Origin: Triglochin maritima
Taxonomy: Eukaryota; Streptophyta; Magnoliopsida; Alismatales; Juncaginaceae
Direction: 5' to 3'
DNA: 64,000 bases
NCBI GenBank assembly: GCA_963682175.1
Contig: OY821782.1
Coordinates: 32,261,741-32,325,740, forward strand
Shown: piece by piece, positions 55,855 to 64,000 of the stretch
How positions within the stretch are numbered: position 1 is the first letter of the stretch
Layout: each line of letters opens with the position of its first letter
The notes under the pieces: generated by a model
Told to the model about the DNA's origin: nothing
What the model saw: the letters and a program-made list of their open reading frames with translations, nothing else
The model's database searches: none
Position numbers and translations under genes: made by a program

Positions 55855-57382
55855 TGATTGATTCATTTTAATTAACCGCAAGTGCACGGCCGCGTTGAAG
55901 CGGTGGAAAATATGGGTCGATCCACAAGGAGGTGTGTTGACTTTAGTTTTTTCGAAGGCGAGTGGGAAATAAAGGAGAGAAAGATTATTACACTAAACTA
56001 CACTAAGATGCAAAAGGAAATGGACAATAAGCAATAAAACAAAACCCCATAGGGGGTAGAGAAAAGAGTGTGAATACAAAGATATGTGTATGTGTGTGTG
56101 TGTTCAATTAAGCTCATCAAAACATGTAGTGCATGAAAACATAAAACTACATCCAACTTTGCCTCCACATGAAATAAGATAACACAATATCATTAAAACA
56201 TACAAGACAATAATTGGATTGAAGCTAAATGAACTCATGTATAAACACTAAACCCTACTATGTATCCGCATGAAATAAGATAGTACATTATCATTAAAAC
56301 ATACAAGGCATTAACCAAGGTAAAGGCAACAAGAGTACATGCAACTACAAGTCATGTTTCCAATATTAATTCCATCTTTATCTTCACCTCATCATTCCCC
56401 ATAAAATAGGTCCACTAGTCTAAGCATATGCTAAACTTCATTCAAGAGCATTAGCATATCAAAGACAAGAGTGAAATCCCATTAGATGGTTATGGAAATC
56501 ATATAAGGCTCAAAGGATTAAGATAACACACACCTACTACATCACATAATCATATCACATATTTCTCCACCCCTAAATGGGGATGGAACAGCTCACTAAT
56601 CATTACACTACAACCTACATTAAAATGAAACATTATACTGAAATGAAACTAAACTAAGCAAGCAAGAAATAATAAAGAAACTAAAATGACATAAAACTAA
56701 AGAAGCATACAAGAATTAAAAGGCAAGATTAAAAGAAACTAAGAGCAATTATTTTATTTACATGACTCACATTACAAGTGACATTTTTTTCCACCTTGAG
56801 TTTTTGCTTCAAGGCTTTTACTCCAAGTAGAGAGAATACCACCAAGCAATTAGTGAATACAAAAGGAGGAGGAGGAGTTCTATTTATAGCCATAGAAAAA
56901 GGTAATCCGGGACAATCCCCCGGTATGGGACTAAACATATACAAAACATAGACTAAATACACCCTAATACATGACCCGCCAAAGTCTTAGCGGATTCGGA
57001 CCCAAACTGACCGCCAATTGGTGGTCTATATGGTTCGGATCCGGCCTGGATTTGGTGTGTTGTTGTCTGGCTTTATTTCTTCATGTTTGATGCATCCGAG
57101 TAGGTTGTTGGAGCTCCGACCCGAATAGAATTGCCAAAATACTTTCCATGATGGTGTGAAGTATTCTTGTTTGCTCATTGGTCCTTCGATCTTACATTCA
57201 GGTCTTTCGATCTTGCATCTTAGTCCCCGAGTTTCTCAACTCAGTCCTTTTCCCTGCTATTGGGTCCATTTATAGTCTCTCCTTCTCAAACCTACTTATT
57301 CCTGAAAACTAAATATAAAACTCGTTACACAACATTGTTTGGGGTGAAAGACACAAAGATATGCATGAAATGATGCCAATCA
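55855..57382 (-). repeat. 3' LTR of the Athila-like element
   Basis: 1528 bp, TGATTG...CAATCA. It differs from the other LTR by scattered substitutions, denser near 55860-55960, and by small indels, for example 11 bases missing near 57350. TATAAATA on the minus strand lies at 56881-56888. Confidence 0.93.
56881..56888 (-). promoter_or_regulatory. LTR TATA box
   Basis: TATAAATA on the minus strand, conserved in all three copies of this LTR family in the window. Confidence 0.6.
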
Positions 57383-58634
57383 AATACCCCTATACCTAAC
57401 TTTTTCTAGTCCCGAGCAAAACAAAGAAAAAGAAAAATGAGAGAGAGGAAAAAGCATACAAAAAATAGGGAAAACCTAACTCACTTTCGTAGGAATCATG
57501 GTTGCACTTAGCACGTGCAACAAGCCGTTAAACCTCATTGTCGCCAAGGATGAGGAGTGTTGTCTCCTGAGGGTTTTCAACGGATATACCCTCAAAATCC
57601 GAACAGAGATGCATTATTCAATTTAGAACTCCACTCAATGGACTCATTTTTATCGATCATTGGACGCGGTAATGCTACGGGCCGACTCTATAAATGTAAT
57701 CAGTCCACACACCTAGCCTAATGAATCATTCGTGAAAGTTAATTAAGGACTTAAGTGCAAGACATGGACAACCTCAACATCCTCAAGTGGTACAAAGTGT
57801 AAAGTCCATTAAGGTTCTTATTTGCATTACCATTTTTTTCTTTTTGTTTTTTTTTCTTATTTTTTCCTTCTTTTCTTTTTATTAGTTGGAGCTTCATTCT
57901 CCTAGGGTCAGGTTTCGTGCATCATCGCCTATGAGGACTTACACTTTCACGTACACCTTTCCCTAAATCTCCACATAGGACATTCCCTACCACCCGTGTA
58001 ACGAGATTTCGGTCGGCACATCCCAAGTCAGATGACTCGAAAACACCAGGCCCAAAGTCCCCTCATACCTACTTTCCCGAGTGATAGGAGTCGTGCGAGA
58101 AAAGAGAACACCTACTAACTTATTTCTTTTCTACACATGAACCAAAACCCCTACACTTAATGTCTCACAACAAGATTTAAAGGGTCCTTGACTACAACAA
58201 ACTTCCTTAAATTAACAGACGCGAATTATTGACTCACTAGGTTCAGGGTGAACTTCTTTAAATGTTTGAGCACTGAAACCCTATGATTACTCACCCCCGA
58301 GGGAAAACTGGGGTGCATCCTAACGACTAGATAAGTCCTAAAGCCACTGTACTTGATATCCTAATGCATCAAGTTCAAGACAATTTTGGGACCTTTCTTT
58401 TTACTTTGTCTCTCAACGGTTTTGCACATGTTAAACACACGCAAAACCCACAAAACATTTTCTTTCACAAACACATGAAGATTTTGAAAGAAATGTGAAA
58501 ATTTTAAAGCACTAGGCAAGCGATGGTCACTGAAAGAGTCTTTTTTATCTTTTTTTTTATAATATAACTATGTACAAACATAAGTTCCCATCTTCATTTG
58601 TCAAAAGACATCAAATGGGAATCTCAAAAGTAGG
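57383..58634 (-). other. Athila-like element, untranslated 3' internal region
   Basis: No coding frame was recognised between the Gag-related frame and the 3' LTR. The minus strand next to the LTR has a weak purine tract (AGGTATAGGGGTATT). T-rich runs lie near 57835-57870. Confidence 0.6.
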
Positions 58635-59525
58635 TCAATGCACTTGGAAAGGGAACATGACACTACGCGGGGCCAAAATACTCATGTTTGGGCCCCCGTC
58701 ACAAAGAGCACAAGATGAAAAGAGAGGTTTATGAATTAGACGCAAAAACGTCTCATTCAAAGGATCTAACTGAAAGAGCTTGAACCTCCCAAAAGTTTGG
58801 GAAATAAGGGGCAACGGAAGAAGAGTTTCTCCCGTTGCAGTACTGAAGTTATGATCGTCAATCCAAACTCTCCAACCAACAAGCTGGTGCGACGGAACGA
58901 GGTCAAGAACCTCGTTAGGCATGTCCCACTCACCAGGCGAACAAAAAGTGGGTCTCTTACCAAAGGTATCCTCCAGGGAACTCCTAATACCCTCATTAGC
59001 AATGTAGTTGTTTGATGTTCCATCATTTACAAGATGATCAGGAACAACAGTGAGACGCAAACTCTCATCAGGTTGTTTGAAATTGAGGGTACAATGGAGC
59101 TCTTGCTCCACCAGAAGTGAGTCCTTAATAGGCACAACATGAATATGATGTGGCTCAAGGGCCACAGGACAAAAAGATATGGCACAATCCTGTGCCGACT
59201 CATAATGAAGTTGGTCCATGTTATTCTCAATTTGAATCGAATCCTCCACTAAGTGATCGTGAATTGAAACCCCAAGTCCCTCAGACTGACTAGGAGTTTG
59301 ACTTTGAAAGATTGTGTTTTGAATTTGTGGATGTGGTGGTGGTTCGATATCAAAAGATGAATCCTCATGTTGACGAGAAAAGTTACTCTCCTCACGTTCA
59401 CGTAATTGCTGCGTCATTTGACTCACTTGCAGTGCCATATTTTGTATGGACTGTTGAGTGGTTTCCATGAATGTAAGGAAAGTTTGTTTCAAGGAATCAG
59501 GTATGAGATCAACTATGAGGTCCAA
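58635..59525 (-). pseudogene. Gag-derived frame of the Athila-like element with an unrecognised C-terminal part
   Basis: The frame of about 297 codons is open from 59525 to 58635. Its first ATG-independent codons read DLDLIVDLIPDSLKQTF, then TTQQSIQNMALQVSQMTQQL, which resembles the coiled segment that follows the zinc knuckle in Athila Gags (SIRNLEVQVGQLA-like). It is out of frame with the knuckle segment upstream by one shift near 59525. The remaining 230 residues (for example SCALCDGGPNMSILAPRS) match nothing I recognise. Whether it is translated is unknown. Confidence 0.6.
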
Positions 59526-59526
59526 G

Positions 59527-59867
59527 TCAGAGCTTGGGAAATTTGGGGTGGGTGTTGATGGGCTGAGAATGAGTCCAATGATTTGAAGTGGGGTGTTGGT
59601 AGAATTTTGGGTATTCGGGAGGAGGATACATGGGTGAAAATGAAGTATAAGAATTTGAATAAGAATTGTCTCCCCACGAATCTATCCCTCTCGGGTTGTA
59701 CGCGGATGCGTAATGGTCATATTGAGCATTTTGGGAAAATGTATGCTCATACTCAGACTCTGGGGGACATAAGGACATTCCCTGATAACATGACCACTCA
59801 ACCTACAACAGTCGCACGACACGACTACTGGAGCCACCAGTGCACTAACGTCGTCTACCGTACGCAT
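59527..59867 (-). pseudogene. Athila-like Gag zinc-knuckle segment
   Basis: Minus strand: CDCCRLSGHVIREC is a perfect C-x2-C-x4-H-x4-C knuckle. After a frame change near 59770, YDHYASAYNPRGIDSWGDNS and NSYTSFSPMYPPP follow, like the YSNTYNPGW segment after the knuckle of Athila Gags. The knuckle would bind the element's RNA in the capsid. Confidence 0.72.
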
Positions 59868-61227
59868 GAAAGAGGCCGAAGTTTGTTGTAATGTCTCACT
59901 TTGTTGACCAGCATATGATCCGACATAACTAGATTGTAGTCTAGCAGTCGGTGCCTCTCATATTACCCCAATATGAAGATTGCTCAGTCACACAATTAAG
60001 ATTGTCCCAACCATACAGGGTGTTAGTCTGAGCCACCCCAGGTTGCATGGCTCCGGAATACCAAGAAGAATTGTCCTAGTCCCAACAATGATATGGATGG
60101 TCGCCCATGTAACCATCCATCCCAACAAAAAACTCTCGAGTCGACCGTTCTCACCACCACGAGGCTAAACTCGCAAAAAGTGCTCGACTCGACCCTAAAA
60201 CGCTACCAGAGAGTGTAAAGGGGAGGAGACTAGAACGTAGGAGTAGGTGAGAAGAAGATGACTCAGAGGAGAAGGGAAGAATCCCTAAAAACTAGCGTGG
60301 GTAGTGGGAGAGGGTAGAAGCCTAATCTAGCAAGCACGACTCAAACAACTTATGGCTATGGGACCTTAGGCTAGACGACGCCTAACTTTGAGATATCTAG
60401 TCTCGACACGCCTCACCTCCCTACGACGAAGACCACAATGCCTAGCAAGTGATACCAAATCTGGAGATCCAGTACCTCCTACTATCGACAAGGTAGGCGA
60501 CGCCGATCAGGCCATGACGGTCTCAGCTAGATCACTCTCCTAGTGCGTCCGTACTCCTTAGGGCCAATGTCTACTTGCTTATAGAATTAAGTCTTTCTTA
60601 AGAGTGATTTTTGGGGCCAAGGAAAGAGTGATGAAACCCCCACCTTATCTTTTATGGGACAACCCCCTAGTAGCGTTTTGATCTTAAATCTAGCAATCAA
60701 CACTCCAATCAAACGCTCAACTCACTCTTGTCCCGATGCACCTTACTAACTAATGCATGATCGAAACATGCATGAATGAGAGATTTGGGTGAACGTACCT
60801 TACACCAACAATCAAGAACAAAAATGTAAAGCAAAGAAAAGACAAATGCGTGCAAGGTCTACAAATGATGCATGACCTAGATGGCAAAAAGTCTAATATT
60901 TTGCTTTGAGTTTTATGGTCCAAGTTGATTAAAGGGGATTGATTGTTAATCTCGGATCTAACTACAGGTTAAAACATGAAAAATAGAACTCCCAGACCAC
61001 CAATATGAAAACAAAAACTACCAGAACAAAATTTGGGAATAACAGAACTCACCAGGCCACCAATTGTCGGTTTCAGACCGCTGATTGGCGATCCCGTTTG
61101 CGAAATCGTTCCCTCAGTTTCTCCAGTAGCCTCCCCTTGCTTCTTACAACCCCTGAAAGAAACCAAAACTAAAAAGGAAAAATTAAAACCACTCGAATCA
61201 CCCAAACCAAAGTCCGGACAGAGCACA
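59868..61227 (-). other. Athila-like element, decayed Gag N-terminal and leader region
   Basis: Between the primer site and the zinc knuckle no long frame remains. Short pieces such as QPGVAQTNTLYGWDN and SSYWGNMRG upstream of the knuckle suggest former Gag coding sequence. Confidence 0.5.
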
Positions 61228-61245
61228 TCCCCGGCAACGACGCCA
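61228..61245 (-). promoter_or_regulatory. Primer binding site (tRNA-Asp type)
   Basis: On the minus strand TGGCGTCGTTGCCGGGGA lies six bases after the end of the 5' LTR (61252). It matches, with one change, the TGGCGCCGTTGCCGGGGA primer site typical of Athila/Tat elements. Confidence 0.9.
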
Positions 61246-61251
61246 AAAACT

Positions 61252-62808
61252 TGATTGATTTGTTTTAATTAACCACACGTGCATGGCCGCGTTGAAGCGG
61301 TGGCAACTACGGGTCGATCGACAGGGAGGTGTGTCGACTTTAGTTTTTTTGAAGGCGAGTGGGAAAGAAAGGAGAGAAAGATTGATCACACTAAACTACA
61401 CTAAGATGCAAAAGGAAATAGACAATAAGCAATAAAACTAAACCCCATAGGGGTAGAGAAAAGAGTGTGAATACAAAGATATGTGTATGTGTGTGTGTTC
61501 AATTAAGCTCATCAAAGCATGTAGTGCATGAAAACATAAAACTACATCCAACTTTGCCTCCACATGAAATAAGATAACACAATATCATTAAAACATACAA
61601 GACAATAATTGGAATGAAGCTAAATGAACTCATGTATAAAGACTAAACCCTATTATGCCTCCACATGAAATAAGATAGTTCATTATCATTAAAACATACA
61701 AGGCATTAACCAAGGTAAAGGCAACAAGAGTACATGCAACTACAAGTCATGTTTCCAATATTAATTCCATCCTAATCTTCACCTCATCATTCCCCATAAA
61801 ATAGGTCCACTAGTCTAAGCATATGTTAAGCTTCATTCAAGAGCATTAGCATATCAAAGAAAAGAGTGAAATCCCATTAGATGGTTATGGAAATCATATA
61901 AGGCTCAAAGGATTAAGATAACACACACCTACTACATCACATAATCATATCACATATTTCTCCACCCCCAAATGGGGATGGAACTACTCACTAATCATTA
62001 CACTACAACCTACATTAAAATGAAACATTCTACTGAAATGATACTAAACTAAGCAAGCAAGAAATAATAAAGAAACTAAAAGGACATAAAACTAAAGAAG
62101 TAGACAAGAATTAAAAGACAAGATTAAAAGAAACTAAGAGCAATTATTTTATTTACATGACTCACATTACAAATGACATTTTTTTCCACCTAGAGTTTTT
62201 GCTTCAAGGCTTTTACTCCAAGTAGAGAGAATGCCACCAAGCAATGGGTGAATACAAAAGGAGGAGGAGTTCTATTTATAGCCATAGAAAAAGATAATCC
62301 GGGACAATCCTCCGGTATGGGACTAAACATATACCAAAAATAGACTAAATACACCCTAATACACGACCTGCCAAATTTTAGCGGATTCAGACCCAAACCG
62401 ACCGCCAATCAGCGGTCTTGGACCGCCAATTGGCGGTCTATATGGTTCGGAACCGGCCTGGATTTGGTGTGTTGTTGTCTGGCTTTATTTCTTCATGTTT
62501 GATGCATCCAAGTAGGTTGTTGGAGCTCTGACCCGAATAGAATTGCCAAAATACTTCCCATGATGGTGTGGAGTATTCTTGTTTGCTCATTGGTCCTTCG
62601 ATCTTACATTCAGGTCTTTCGATCTTGCATCTTAGTCCTCGAGTTTCTCAACTCAGTCATTTTCCCTACTATTAGGTCCAGTTATAGTCTCTCCTTCTCA
62701 AACCTACTTATTCCTGAAAACTAAACATAAAACTTGTTACACAACATTGTTTGGGGTGAAAGATAATGGATATAAGACACAAAGATATGCATGAAATGAT
62801 GCCAATCA
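61252..62808 (-). repeat. 5' LTR of the Athila-like element
   Basis: 1557 bp, TGATTG...CAATCA, with TATAAATA at 62273-62280 on the minus strand. The primer site borders its inner end. Confidence 0.93.
62273..62280 (-). promoter_or_regulatory. LTR TATA box (5' LTR promoter)
   Basis: TATAAATA on the minus strand, followed in the transcript direction by GAACTCCTCCTCC and the CTTGGTGG block conserved in the other copies. Confidence 0.62.
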
Positions 62809-62813
62809 GTGGT

Positions 62814-63120
62814 TATGTTTAAGATCAACAAAGTTAATCTGGTGCCCCCTTGTTGGGTTTCCGGAGACCCTCATCCGAGCCGTGCACACAACTCTTCTGG
62901 ATAGCCGAGTTTTCAATTTCCCTTGTCCTTGGTTTGTTGGTGCTTTTCTTTCCTTGGAGCAAGTCAGTGTAGCCCGTATAACATCTCCACGATCGTAATT
63001 AGATTCCCTTATCTTAACACCAAAACCATAGGAATCGGCATAGGCAATATAAAATTCTTTGGCTTCTTCGAAAGAAGGAAAAAACATATCCTCCTTAGGA
63101 AAGTTTAACGGATGCTCCAC
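62814..63120 (-). pseudogene. FAR1 DNA-binding domain of MULE B (exon 1, start codon lost)
   Basis: The minus-strand frame contains LNFPKEDMFFPSFEEAKEFY, YADSYGFGVKIRESNYDRG and VSGNPTRGHQINFVDLKHNH, the FAR1 domain, closely related to MULE A exon 1. Where MULE A has ATG at 37141, this copy has GTG at 63120, so the start is lost. The frame is cut by the Athila-like element at 62813 and picks up again at 55849. Confidence 0.85.
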
Positions 63121-63390
63121 TTAGGAAGATATATTAACAATTTCCATTGGAGTACATAGAAGATGATAGGAAAAGAAAAATAAGGAAGAAACAAGACTCG
63201 AAAGAGAAATGAAGACAAAAGGTTTAGATAGAGCGCAAAAAGGTAGACAAAAGGATGGAACGTTCTCTGCTGGCATAAAGTGCCAAAAGGATTGATTTCA
63301 GATGCATTAAATGAGATGGACATTGGGAAGACCACCAAAGAATAGGGGAAAATAAATAAAACACAAAATCTGGTAATGACATGGACTACG

Positions 63391-63446
63391 CCAGGTCAGT
63401 AACGTCCTACAGGGGCATCCTAAAGAGCGACGGAAAATCATTTTCC
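63391..63446. repeat. Right terminal region of MULE B
   Basis: The reverse complement begins GGAAAATGATTTTCCGTCGC and contains ACGTTACTGACC, aligned with the MULE A right end (GGAAAATGTTTAGTGGTCGC, ACGCTACTGAGT). Terminal GGAAA is usual for MULE ends. Confidence 0.6.
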
Positions 63447-64000
63447 AAACATATATCCCTGACATGTCATCCCTAAAAACAAAATTTGTAACTTCAAGAG
63501 CTTCATGTAACTTGCCTACAAGTTATGTTAAACTAAAAATAACTACTTGTCATCCATCCAAAAAAAAACCTTCGGACCTCCCAAAAGACACCAAGTAAAC
63601 TACATTCAGAATTCAGCAACTATTTGATCTTCATGCGACAAAATGATTAGTAGCATATCATACATTGCATTCATGTAATATATCATTTATTTTATCCCAT
63701 ATTAGTGTTACTGGGGTATTTGTTTCTTACATTTCAAGGTTTAGATAATAAAGAAGAGTCATGAAGCAAAAATACCTAAATGTAAGAAGAAATGACTGAT
63801 TTGGAAGCCTTTTGGGTCTGTTTGTAATACTCAAAAACCATATTGCAAGTCAGGAATGACTTAGGTGAATAACTTGAGGGACCTGATCGTAAAGAAAATA
63901 TGTTGGTCTCAAAACCCAAAATCTCATGAACCTAAGGAGTTCAACAATTAAGACCAAACAAGATCGCACCAACGGCTCCAGGTTCACCTTCACGTGCTAA
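63447..64000. other. Stretch with no recognisable gene
   Basis: AT-rich sequence to the window edge with short frames only. No repeats or protein similarity were recognised. Confidence 0.45.

Larger units (their letters stand above)
55855..62808 (-). mobile_element. Non-autonomous Athila-like LTR retrotransposon inside FAR1 of MULE B
   Basis: It runs from TGATTGATTC to GATGCCAATCA with a perfect 5-bp duplication GTGGT (55850-55854 and 62809-62813). LTRs are 55855-57382 and 61252-62808. On the minus strand a tRNA-Asp-type primer site follows the 5' LTR, and a Gag remnant with a CCHC knuckle lies inside. No protease, reverse transcriptase or integrase was found in the 3.9-kb internal region. 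FAR1 coding sequence continues on both sides, which confirms the ends. A solo LTR of the same family is at 6188-7751. Confidence 0.92.
50861..63446. mobile_element. MULE B: second FAR1/Ulp1 element, with CACTA and Athila-like insertions
   Basis: In order: Ulp1 3' end (plus strand), CACTA element, four degenerate units of the 21-bp array, FAR1 3' part (minus), Athila-like element, FAR1 exon 1 (minus), and a right end at 63391-63446 resembling that of MULE A (GGAAAATG and GTCGCTC blocks, minus strand). The left part is missing. An internal deletion near 55650 joins the FAR1 tail directly to exon 1 sequence, removing the catalytic core. Confidence 0.65.

Overview
This window is a plant nuclear DNA segment, almost certainly from a flowering plant and probably a eudicot. 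The evidence is plant LTR retrotransposons with tRNA-Met and tRNA-Asp type primer sites, FAR1-type and mudrA-type Mutator-like elements (MULEs), a plant mobile domain gene, a CACTA element, a nuclear copy of a plastid group II intron, and one intact host gene with plant-style introns. No bacterial genes, CRISPR arrays, rRNA genes or complete tRNA genes were seen. All calls were made by eye from the sequence and its translations, so boundaries given as approximate are approximate.

Layout. 1-1957 is the right part of an LTR rich in the palindrome CGGTCGACCG. About 3456-3745 is a plastid intron fragment, probably ndhB. 4150-4338 is a foldback made of two head-to-head transposon ends. 4340-9050 is a non-autonomous MULE-like region holding a captured CUL3 fragment and a solo LTR (6188-7751). 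A GGTCCGG-rich hAT-type MITE lies at 9057-9333. 9465-15384 is a decayed MULE (D) with a Ulp1 fragment and a transposase zinc-knuckle fragment facing each other. A small hAT-type MITE lies at 15602-15718. 15960-22110 is a MULE (C) with the mudrA C-terminus and a plant mobile domain gene, the latter split by a 3.1-kb solo LTR that itself carries a MITE.

22939-37412 is a large MULE (A). It carries a DUF1985/Ulp1-protease gene on the plus strand and a FAR1-type transposase gene on the minus strand, convergent, both broken. A 5.3-kb gag-only copia-type retrotransposon sits inside the Ulp1 gene. A 21-bp-period minisatellite fills one intron of each gene and the space between them. 39341-42546 (minus) is the intact two-exon UVSSA gene, the only convincing host gene. 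42774-44885 and 45786-47976 are two more solo LTRs of the CGGTCGACCG family. 48110-50015 is a hAT transposase pseudogene split by another solo LTR. From about 50861 to 63446 lies a second FAR1/Ulp1 MULE (B), interrupted by a truncated CACTA element (51053-55118) and by a non-autonomous Athila-like element (55855-62808).

The genes do not form a pathway. The window is a nest of transposons, and target-site duplications (TSDs) let much of the insertion order be read. Ulp1-type SUMO-protease modules recur in four separate places, three beside FAR1/MULE transposase sequence and one inside CACTA. The least explained signals are the 21-bp arrays tied to the FAR1/Ulp1 MULEs and the CGGTCGACCG arrays shared by different LTR families.
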